Shown here: positions 1 through 5,065 of the stretch, piece by piece
Layout of the letters: every line of letters begins with the position of its first letter
Position numbering within the stretch: position 1 is the stretch's first letter
Origin: Syntrophomonadaceae bacterium
GTDB taxonomy: Bacteria > Bacillota > Syntrophomonadia > Syntrophomonadales > Syntrophomonadaceae
Length of the DNA: 5,065 nt
Direction of reading: 5' to 3'
NCBI GenBank assembly: GCA_012522705.1
Contig: JAAYJY010000102.1
Location: 1-5,065, forward strand
Notes under the pieces: model-generated
Told to the model about the DNA's origin: nothing
The model's database searches: none
The model's input: the letters and a program-made list of their open reading frames with translations, nothing else
Translations under genes and position numbers: made by a program

Positions 1-180
1 GCGCAGATGGGTCCCCAAGCCGATGAAGCAATGCGGGTCGAAGCAGAGAAGATCCTGACCTGGCAACAGGAACGTCGCAATGATGCCTCGGCCACCGCTC
101 AGCCCTCCGATATACAGGGCCGGGACGAGTGGCGGCTGAAAAATATGCTGCAGTTAAGCAGATCGATGGGGGTGTTTTAG
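1..180 (+). CDS. C-terminal fragment of an unrecognised protein (5' end outside window)
   Basis: Frame 1 is open from the window edge to a TAG at 178-180 and gives 59 residues ending in a tail rich in Arg, Leu and Met (...MLQLSRSMGVF). The start lies outside the window. The visible part is charged and helix-prone (an ADEAMRVEAEKIL-like stretch, then QQERR), followed by a short Ala/Ser/Thr/Pro linker and a last helix. No catalytic motif, membrane segment or known domain can be recognised. The next gene on the same strand starts before or just after this stop, so the two are probably translationally coupled in one operon with the Hsp70-like gene at 1771. The helical tail could be the end of a chaperone-related protein such as an Hsp70 lid or a GrpE-like factor, but nothing in 59 residues proves that. 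That the frame is coding is supported by its continuity and by its tight junction with the next gene. Confidence 0.6.
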   Translation, partial: AQMGPQADEAMRVEAEKILTWQQERRNDASATAQPSDIQGRDEWRLKNMLQLSRSMGVF

Positions 181-1766
181 GAGTGGAATCTCCGGGTCAA
201 GCCACACCATATATAACAATAGTCGAGGACATGATACAAAAGCTCCGGACTGAACTGGATCAGCAGGTGCAGCCTGTCACCGCCAGCACCGACCAGGAAG
301 GACTGGACCAATACCTACTGGACCTGAACACTTATTATTACCAGAGTTTCCACCAGCACTTTATGCCCCAGTACCGGGAGGCCAGTGAGGACAACCTGCG
401 GCGCATATACCGGCTAAGCCGCCAGGAGCAATCGCTGCAGGCTGATTTGCTCAACGCCTTGCGTCTCTGCATAAATGTCTACAACCGGACCCGCAGTGGG
501 GCGCGGCAGTTGCAGGACTTGCGCGCCAATACCCATCAGGTCCGAATGAGATTGCAGAGCGAGGCCGAAACCCGTCCGGTCGATTTACTGTACCTTTTGA
601 AGGAACATGTGGAAGACTGGACCCGTTTCATAGCAGAGGTGGATGTGGCTCGTTCCTTGAAGGCTCACAAACCGTTGCTGGACACGCTGGAGCGTTTTCC
701 CGCCTGCAAGCTGGCGGCATCCCTATTCAGAACCGGGAATTTCCAGGACCGGAAAGACAAGCGCGAGTTCAACCGGCTCCTGTCGCAATGGCAACTGGGC
801 ATAAGAATGCTGGACCGGTTGTTAAACAATCCGCATGCCGGCAAGGAACTGCTATACAGCCTGGCCGATGAATTGGAAAAGATCGATTCCAGCTGGGACA
901 GCCGCAAGGCGCTCCCGGCAGTACGGATGTGGTATAAACAAAACGTTCAACCCGGCTTCCAGCTTTACCTGGAGACATTGAGGAGCTATGGCAGCCGTCC
1001 GGACCAACGGCGTGCCTCCCGGCTGGCAGTCCAATTTCAAGATTGGCTGCAGGCCTGGCTGCAAACCTTGGAGCAGTACTTCATTTTACAGTCCCGGGGC
1101 TGGGACCAATGGTTTGACCGCTTGCCTGACCTCCGGCAGCTGGATGGAAACTTATTGCTGGAATTGGCTGATTTCGGCCTGCGGAACCGACGCGCTCTCG
1201 ATGAGCTGATAGCCAGTCTGACCGGCTCACCGGCCGGCAGTTATGCTTCCTTCAGTCAAAGCGGCGGTCAGATATTGAACGAAGCCAACCGCTACCTGCA
1301 AGAATGGTTGGACTCGCCGCCCGCTTCCCTATCCCCCCTGCGGTATACGGTTCGGAAACTGAATGGGGAGGTAGAGATGGCACTGCGGGTTATAGCACTC
1401 CTGGACGAGCGTGAGACTCGCGCCCGGGAGGTTATGGCCGCCTACCAGAACATGCAGCCGGCCCTGGATAGGGAGCTTGAGATTCTGGATGCATTGGGCG
1501 TGCTGATGGAACAGATGCTTGACACCCGTGCTTTGCAGAACCGCTTCGGGGATATGGCCCCGGAAATAGAACATGTGGCGATCAAGATCGGGACTATACT
1601 TCCTGCCGCCTGGGCCCGCCTGATAGAAAAGGGCCTCATCGCCACTCAGACCGCGGAGGCGCCGGAGGGCCTGATCCTGCAGGCAGAAGGCGACATCTTT
1701 GTCATCCGTATGGACGAGCAGGTTATCGAGGAGATCCCCAAGATAGTAGTGGCTGGGAAAGGATAG
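129..1766 (+). CDS. Large all-helical cytoplasmic protein of unknown function, adjacent to an Hsp70-like gene
   Basis: I do not recognise the family. The 545 residues are almost entirely predicted helix from about residue 28 to 505, rich in Leu, Gln, Arg and Trp, with amphipathic stretches (for example near 83-145, 240-320 and 405-470) that suggest helical bundles or coiled coils. No signal peptide, transmembrane segment, metal-binding Cys/His cluster or nucleotide-binding motif is visible. The last ~32 residues (514-545) change character to alternating hydrophobic beta-type sequence (LILQAEGDIFVIRM, then EEIPKIVV), which suggests a small beta hairpin or docking tail. The start is uncertain. 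GTG at 129 has AGGG at 116-119 but overlaps the upstream gene by 52 bp. GTG at 183 sits 2 bp after the upstream stop, with GGGGG at 168-172 as a weak binding site. ATG at 231 would give 511 residues and has GAGG only 2 bp upstream. The gene ends 4 bp before the Hsp70-like gene, so an operon and a shared role (scaffold, co-chaperone or client) are inferred. Confidence 0.82.
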   Translation: MAAEKYAAVKQIDGGVLGVESPGQATPYITIVEDMIQKLRTELDQQVQPVTASTDQEGLDQYLLDLNTYYYQSFHQHFMPQYREASEDNLRRIYRLSRQEQSLQADLLNALRLCINVYNRTRSGARQLQDLRANTHQVRMRLQSEAETRPVDLLYLLKEHVEDWTRFIAEVDVARSLKAHKPLLDTLERFPACKLAASLFRTGNFQDRKDKREFNRLLSQWQLGIRMLDRLLNNPHAGKELLYSLADELEKIDSSWDSRKALPAVRMWYKQNVQPGFQLYLETLRSYGSRPDQRRASRLAVQFQDWLQAWLQTLEQYFILQSRGWDQWFDRLPDLRQLDGNLLLELADFGLRNRRALDELIASLTGSPAGSYASFSQSGGQILNEANRYLQEWLDSPPASLSPLRYTVRKLNGEVEMALRVIALLDERETRAREVMAAYQNMQPALDRELEILDALGVLMEQMLDTRALQNRFGDMAPEIEHVAIKIGTILPAAWARLIEKGLIATQTAEAPEGLILQAEGDIFVIRMDEQVIEEIPKIVVAGKG

Positions 1767-1770
1767 ACGC

Positions 1771-3042
1771 ATGCACATAGCTATGGATCTAGGCGAAAAC
1801 AATACCCGCCTGGCCGCCTGGAAAGAAGGCCAGCCGGCGAATGACCCCTCCCTGCTGGTTAAACTGCCTGGCCTGGCTCATTTTGACCTGGAATCCGGCA
1901 GCGATCCATGGAACCAAGCCCACCTGCAGAAATACATAACCTATCTGCAGCGGGAATACCTGCTGCCCACCCGGCAGGCGATCGACTCAGCCGCGGCGGC
2001 GATACCGGGAGTTCCGGGACTCTTAAGGCGACGGCGCATCCTGGATGTGCTGGAGGAAACCCTGGGTCTGGACGGGGCTCAGGTAGTTCCCCGCTCTTTA
2101 GCCGGGGCAGCCGGCTTTCAGCTCCACAGGCCCGAATCCTTGGGCGACATGATGCTGCTGGAGGCACAGGGAGACGAAGTCGAAGCAACCTTTCTGAGCA
2201 GTTATCCCGGCTTCGCCATCACCCTGGAGGGGCAATGCCGGGGAGATGCTCGATTTATCAGGGATATGGCTGCCCAACTGGGCTTTCTCTCTTCCAGCGG
2301 TTGGAATTTCGACAATCTGTATCTGTCCGGTGATATCATTCCCGGTACCTCCATGGAACAGCTTATCGCCAGCGTGCCCCAACGGATACCGGTCCACTGC
2401 GCCGATGGCCTCCCCCTGGCGGCCGTCCAAGGTCTGTCTCCCCAAAACGATCCAGCCCGGTTGGCGGGAAGCTTGGGCGTTATCTATCCTTTTGACTTTT
2501 ATCTGGCTGTTCATCACCCGGAGGGGCAGATAGCCTCCATGAACAAAATACTATTTGATTTTGCGAACCTGGAACTCGACTGCAGCCGCCGCTATACCCT
2601 GACCACCCTGGCTATTCCCGAAATACATGCCGGGGAGGGGGCTCAGGAGCGGATTCATTTTGGTATCTTCGAATACAACCGCCAGCTTCGCCCCGAACCA
2701 CCGTTTACCCTCCTTGGTGATGCTGTATTGGAGATAGACTGCCGCCGAGAAGATCTCCCCCAGCGAATCGACCTTGTGTTGGACATGGGAGCTGCCGTTC
2801 TGCTGCCCGATATACCTGCTCCCCGGAATGACGAGGATGATCTTGTCCAGGGTGATTTCTGGGAACTCTACGGTCAGGATATGGCCAGAATCAAACAATT
2901 GACAGGACCTGACTCCGATACTTCCCTCGCCCTCTCTGAACCGTCAGCTTCCCCGAGGTCCGCCCATTCCGCCCTTGCCCGTCAGGTTGATGACATCCTG
3001 GTGCGGCTTCAATGGCTGCTCAGCCAGTGGAACCGGGTATAA
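1771..3042 (+). CDS. Degenerate, minimal Hsp70-like protein (actin-fold core plus substrate-binding beta domain)
   Basis: The 423 residues align by eye with DnaK in order. Residues 3-16 (IAMDLGENNTRLAA) match the phosphate-1 strand-loop, where DnaK has DLGTTNS, so the Thr pair is lost. Residues 76-115 (AAIPG..., then QVVPRSLAGAAGF) match the AVPA...INEPTAAALAYG region, with Arg108 where the catalytic Glu would be. Residues 127-143 hold the phosphate-2 position but lack DLGGGT. Residues 181-221 (NLYLSGDIIPG..., PLAAVQGL) match the adenosine strand and the AIGAAVQG helix. Compared with DnaK about 60 residues are missing before the second motif and about 80 before the adenosine motif, consistent with loss of most of subdomains IB and IIB. 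Residues 242-346 resemble the substrate-binding beta domain (RIHFGIFEYNRQ like VTIHVLQGERK; QRIDLVLDMGAAVLL like PQIEVTFDIDADGIL). The helical lid is replaced by an acidic linker (353-358) and short helices to the C-terminus. ATP hydrolysis looks unlikely. The ATG is supported by AAAGGA at 1758-1763, 7 bp upstream. The protein is cytoplasmic and probably works with the helical protein encoded just upstream. Confidence 0.8.
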   Translation: MHIAMDLGENNTRLAAWKEGQPANDPSLLVKLPGLAHFDLESGSDPWNQAHLQKYITYLQREYLLPTRQAIDSAAAAIPGVPGLLRRRRILDVLEETLGLDGAQVVPRSLAGAAGFQLHRPESLGDMMLLEAQGDEVEATFLSSYPGFAITLEGQCRGDARFIRDMAAQLGFLSSSGWNFDNLYLSGDIIPGTSMEQLIASVPQRIPVHCADGLPLAAVQGLSPQNDPARLAGSLGVIYPFDFYLAVHHPEGQIASMNKILFDFANLELDCSRRYTLTTLAIPEIHAGEGAQERIHFGIFEYNRQLRPEPPFTLLGDAVLEIDCRREDLPQRIDLVLDMGAAVLLPDIPAPRNDEDDLVQGDFWELYGQDMARIKQLTGPDSDTSLALSEPSASPRSAHSALARQVDDILVRLQWLLSQWNRV

Positions 3043-3101
3043 ATCCATCTGCCTGCATCCATGTGCACCCATTTACATGAAAATTCCTCCTCTTTTGAAG
3101 G

Positions 3102-3131
3102 ACATATGAAAAATCGTGTCGAATCATATGT
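3102..3131. promoter_or_regulatory. Inverted repeat upstream of the transporter gene, candidate operator
   Basis: ACATATGA at 3102-3109 is followed 14 bp later by its exact reverse complement TCATATGT at 3124-3131. Each arm contains the self-complementary CATATG, so the two core hexamers lie 22 bp apart start to start, about two helical turns, on one face of the DNA. The repeat is in the A/T-rich gap before the acetate transporter and just upstream of a CATAAT -10-like hexamer, a position suited to a dimeric regulator. This is a reading from symmetry only; no regulator family is assigned, and a chance repeat in A/T-rich DNA is possible. Confidence 0.35.
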
Positions 3132-3137
3132 TTTGTG

Positions 3138-3143
3138 CATAAT
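3138..3143 (+). promoter_or_regulatory. Possible -10 element of the transporter promoter
   Basis: CATAAT differs from the sigma-A consensus TATAAT at one base and lies in the A/T-rich part of the gap, 75 bp before the transporter start. At the usual 16-18 bp spacing there is no good TTGACA-like -35 hexamer, so the promoter would be weak, activator-dependent or read by another sigma factor. A promoter somewhere in 3043-3218 is likely, because base composition and spacing change sharply after the upstream operon ends; this exact site is only a guess. Confidence 0.25.
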
Positions 3144-3207
3144 TTCTCAATCTTTGCCATGAAAGGGGGGACAAGAGAGTAATCCAGGTTACATTTCAAA
3201 AGGAATC

Positions 3208-3213
3208 AGGAGG
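3208..3213 (+). promoter_or_regulatory. Strong ribosome binding site of the transporter gene
   Basis: A full AGGAGG lies 5 bp before the ATG at 3219. It settles the start in favour of this Met rather than the in-frame Met at residue 7 (3237), and it predicts efficient translation. It is the best Shine-Dalgarno sequence in the window. Confidence 0.85.
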
Positions 3214-3218
3214 TTATC

Positions 3219-3869
3219 ATGTCAGCAGTAAATGAAATGAGAGTCTCAGGACACATCCAGGAAACCGTCGCCAACCCCACCCCTCTCGGACTGCTGGGTT
3301 TGGCTATGGTCACCCTGGTGGCTTCCTCGCAGAAACTAGGCATCACCTCTGGAGTGGCTTATATTATCCCCTGGGCCATCTTTCTGGGAGCTAGCGCCCA
3401 GTTCCTAGCCGGCGTTATGGATTTCAAGCACAATAACACCTTTGGCGCCACCGCCTTCTGCGGATACGGCTTTTTCTGGTTTGCGGTGGGTACCACCTGG
3501 TGGATGCAGACCAGCGGACTTATCGGTACCGGTGACAAATTTGACGTCCATCAGCTGGGTTTTGCATTTCTGGGTTATTTTATCTTCACCGTCTTTATGA
3601 CGATCGGAGCGATGGGAACCAATAAGGTACTGTGGTTCATCTTCTTCCTTATCGATTTGCTCTTCCTGGGATTGTTTATGAGTACCCTGGGATGGGGCGC
3701 TGAACATTTCTGGCACCAACTAGCGGCCTGTGCGGAGTTGGGCATTGCCATATGCTCCTTCTATCTCTCCGGAGCCGTGTGCATCAATACCCACTATGGC
3801 TATAAGGTCCTGCCTGTCGGAGCTCCCTTCGGTCCCTTCTATCGCAAATCGATGGCCCTGAAAGGCTAA
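3219..3869 (+). CDS. satP: Acetate/succinate transporter, AceTr (GPR1/FUN34/YaaH, SatP) family
   Basis: The product is a 216-residue inner-membrane protein that by family membership moves acetate (and often succinate) across the membrane, usually with protons. The family signature is present at residues 19-25 (NPTPLGL, usual form NPAPLGL). A second conserved block follows at about 57-86: LGASAQFLAGVMDF, then NNTFGATAFCGYGFFW, which matches the AQ-LAG-WEF...NTFGATAFSSYGAFW pattern of SatP/YaaH. Six hydrophobic segments are visible at roughly 22-40, 45-66, 74-94, 113-132, 136-157 and 168-188, the expected number, and the length is normal for bacterial members. The N-terminus is a short hydrophilic cytoplasmic tail. 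The gene stands alone, with its own leader upstream and an intrinsic terminator 50 bp downstream. In a fermentative or syntrophic anaerobe it could serve acetate export as well as uptake; direction cannot be read from sequence. The family call is firm; the substrate is inferred. Confidence 0.95.
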   Translation: MSAVNEMRVSGHIQETVANPTPLGLLGLAMVTLVASSQKLGITSGVAYIIPWAIFLGASAQFLAGVMDFKHNNTFGATAFCGYGFFWFAVGTTWWMQTSGLIGTGDKFDVHQLGFAFLGYFIFTVFMTIGAMGTNKVLWFIFFLIDLLFLGLFMSTLGWGAEHFWHQLAACAELGIAICSFYLSGAVCINTHYGYKVLPVGAPFGPFYRKSMALKG

Positions 3870-3919
3870 GGATTTACATAGGGATTTGGAAACCTGAACA
3901 ACCAGCTCATAGTAATACA

Positions 3920-3961
3920 AATGCCGCGGCCAGATAACATCTGCTCCGCGGCATTTTTTTT
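3920..3961 (+). terminator. Intrinsic terminator of the transporter gene, two-tier hairpin
   Basis: AATGCCGCGG at 3920-3929 pairs perfectly with CCGCGGCATT at 3946-3955. Inside the 16-nt loop a second perfect 5-bp stem forms: CAGAT at 3931-3935 with ATCTG at 3939-3943, closing on the triloop AAC. The hairpin is followed by an unbroken run of eight T at 3954-3961. It lies 50 bp after the transporter stop. On the other strand the same stem is followed by a T-rich but interrupted tail (TTTGTATT), so it may also stop transcripts of the convergent glucosaminidase gene, less efficiently. Confidence 0.93.
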
Positions 3962-4108
3962 AAGGCTGGTAAAACAGCTCTGGCCATGACCGATTGCCCT
4001 TATCATTGTATAGTCTGCCTTATCCATCGATCGGCAAACCTCATTATCCCATGACCGCCCTTCGTACCGTGACAGACTTGGCGACCTGTCGCAAAGATGC
4101 CGGCCAGT
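3962..4108. other. Convergent intergenic spacer with no supported gene
   Basis: This 147-bp spacer lies between the transporter terminator and the stop of the oppositely oriented glucosaminidase gene. It holds only short imperfect symmetries, such as GACAG at 4071-4075 with CTGTC at 4086-4090, and none has the T-run on the minus strand needed for a dedicated glucosaminidase terminator. Short frames through it lack ribosome binding sites and protein-like composition. Confidence 0.6.
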
Positions 4109-5065
4109 CTAGTAAGCCTTTCCCCAATAGTCTAAGATTATGCTCTGTCCGTAGGTGGAACCGGGAACCGCCCAGCGGGCATTGAGGCTCAGCCAAGTGG
4201 GAGCGATGCCCCGCGATACCAGGGTATAGCGGGGATCGACCAGCACTTTGTCGGCGGGCAGGTTCTTCTTGGTGGCGTAGGCGTATAGATGCTGGATATG
4301 AGCCTCCACGCCGGCTTTGGGAGTAGCGAAGATGGCCCCGTGAACACCCGGCATGAACCATATCTGGCTGGGGTCAGCCCCGTTGAGGTCTTCATCCCCG
4401 GTCCGGGGGGCGCCGGTCGCATAGAGGCCACAGTAGTTGTTCTGCCAGGGTTGCACCTCACCACCGAACAAGAAGTATCTGGTCTCCTTGGCTGCCTGAC
4501 AAAAGGCCAGGTCGCCCCGCACCCCGTATTCGGCTCCTATTTTCAGATATAGTTCGGCCAGATCAGGCGGCAGGTCGGCCAATCCGCCCCCGGTTGAGCC
4601 AAGGCGGCCTTGGTGCTGACGCACCCACTGGTTTAACTGATTGGCGGTCAGATAGGATTGGCCCATAATGGTCAAATCAGCCGCATTGATGGTCTCCCCG
4701 CCGGGAAGAGTAACATCGGCGCCGTATTTGGCCAGATCAGCGTGATACTTCTTAAATACCTCCATCTGCTCGCTGCCATATGACGACGGATCCTGACCGG
4801 CCAGGGAGGCGGAATTTATCACTGACCCGTCCATCATCTTGAGATTGGTCTTATACGCGGCCAAGTCCGACAGCAGTCGACGGTCCTCCAATTGCTCCTT
4901 CAGTTGGTCCTCCAATTGGGCCTTCAGTTGGTCCTCCAATTGGGCCTTGGAGTCGATTACCACCGTATACGACTGGTCCAGCCACTGCACATCGCAATCC
5001 AGAGCCTCCCCCACGGCCCGCAAGGGGATCATGGTGCGCCACTGGCTGTTAATAAACGGTTTGCC
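4109..5065 (-). CDS. Cell-wall glucosaminidase (GH73) with N-terminal stalk domain, 5'-truncated by the window edge
   Basis: The frame is open to the right edge, so the true start is outside; the first internal Met is at 5032 and residues below are counted from it. The visible start (FINSQWRTMIPLRAVGEALD, then VQWLDQSYTVVIDS) is the end of a copper-amine-oxidase-N/stalk domain (typical pattern INGRTMVPLRAIAEALGA.V.W), common in exported clostridial proteins. Next come a Gln/Leu/Glu/Asp/Lys repeat (29-51), a linker region (60-140) and a glucosaminidase domain (about 152-307) with AFCQAAKETRYFLFGG, NNYCGLYATG and GVEAHIQHLYAYA blocks. Glu183 in AAKET is the likely catalytic acid of this family, which cleaves N-acetylglucosaminyl bonds in peptidoglycan. 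The protein should be secreted and act in wall turnover, division or sporulation, but its signal peptide cannot be seen. The stop is TAG (4109-4111 on the plus strand, as CTA). It is transcribed toward the transporter gene. Confidence 0.9.
   Translation of the reverse strand, partial: GKPFINSQWRTMIPLRAVGEALDCDVQWLDQSYTVVIDSKAQLEDQLKAQLEDQLKEQLEDRRLLSDLAAYKTNLKMMDGSVINSASLAGQDPSSYGSEQMEVFKKYHADLAKYGADVTLPGGETINAADLTIMGQSYLTANQLNQWVRQHQGRLGSTGGGLADLPPDLAELYLKIGAEYGVRGDLAFCQAAKETRYFLFGGEVQPWQNNYCGLYATGAPRTGDEDLNGADPSQIWFMPGVHGAIFATPKAGVEAHIQHLYAYATKKNLPADKVLVDPRYTLVSRGIAPTWLSLNARWAVPGSTYGQSIILDYWGKAY
4882..4948 (-). repeat. In-frame 24-bp tandem repeat encoding an octapeptide (QLEDQLKA type)
   Basis: The 13-mer GGTCCTCCAATTG recurs at 4882, 4906 and 4930, an exact 24-bp period. 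The units at 4882-4905 and 4906-4929 differ at only two bases, and the third matches for its first 19 bases before diverging. Because 24 is a multiple of three, the array adds about 2.6 octapeptides (AQLEDQLK) to the glucosaminidase, at residues 29-51 counted from its first internal Met. The peptide is a charged helical spacer between the stalk domain and the rest of the enzyme. The near identity at DNA level points to recent duplication by slippage or unequal recombination. Confidence 0.9.

Noticed and set aside
1329..1802. 157-codon open frame on the minus strand
   Set aside because: It lies entirely opposite the helical protein gene and the start of the Hsp70-like gene, has no ribosome binding site or recognisable domain, and reads as an antisense shadow of GC-rich coding sequence.
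2098..2517. 139-codon open frame on the minus strand, and similar frames at 1859-2188 and 2551-2898
   Set aside because: All are opposite the Hsp70-like gene, whose plus-strand product matches Hsp70 landmarks throughout; the antisense products have no family resemblance.
3060..3079. CATGT...ACATG inverted repeat after the Hsp70-like gene, as an operon terminator
   Set aside because: The stem is only 5 bp and A/T-rich with no T-run following directly; no convincing terminator for the operon was found.
3106..3162. 18-codon frame in the transporter leader, as a firm gene
   Set aside because: The ribosome binding site is close and imperfect and there is no known leader-peptide pattern, so it is mentioned only as part of a finding.
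4081..4092. GCGAC-CT-GTCGC near-palindrome, as an operator or minus-strand terminator
   Set aside because: A 2-nt loop cannot form a stable hairpin, there is no T-run on the minus strand, and the position between convergent genes does not suit an operator.
3994..4185. 63-codon plus-strand frame in the convergent spacer
   Set aside because: It has no ribosome binding site, its composition is not protein-like, and it runs into the end of the well-supported glucosaminidase gene on the other strand.

Overview
The window looks like chromosomal DNA from a Gram-positive, probably anaerobic Firmicute of the Clostridia/Syntrophomonadia type. This placement is tentative. It rests on an AGGAGG ribosome binding site, a secreted-type cell-wall hydrolase built from a copper-amine-oxidase-like 'stalk' domain plus a GH73 glucosaminidase domain, and an AceTr/YaaH acetate transporter. 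Base composition is moderately GC-rich, and no rRNA, tRNA, insertion sequence or CRISPR array is visible.

Layout. (1) Positions 1-3042, plus strand: the end of an operon. It holds the last 59 codons of an unrecognised protein (stop at 178-180), a 545-residue all-helical protein of no family I recognise (129-1766, start uncertain), and, 4 bp later, a 423-residue protein (1771-3042). By eye the last reads as a degenerate, cut-down Hsp70: it has an actin-fold ATPase core with eroded nucleotide-binding motifs, both insertion subdomains much reduced, and a recognisable substrate-binding beta domain, but no normal helical lid. (2) Positions 3043-3218: a 176-bp regulatory gap with an 8+8 bp inverted repeat and a -10-like hexamer. 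(3) Positions 3219-3869: a six-helix acetate/succinate transporter gene with a strong ribosome binding site, closed by a very clear intrinsic terminator (3920-3961). (4) Positions 3962-4108: a convergent gap with little in it. (5) Positions 4109-5065, minus strand: the C-terminal part of a cell-wall glucosaminidase that runs off the right edge of the window and carries an in-frame 24-bp tandem repeat.

How they fit together. The helical protein and the pseudo-Hsp70 are adjacent, nearly abutting and co-directional, so they are probably co-expressed and may act together as a divergent chaperone or scaffold module; this pair is the most interesting item here. The transporter is a separate unit, and in a fermentative or syntrophic anaerobe it would most naturally handle acetate. 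The glucosaminidase is transcribed toward it and is functionally unrelated.
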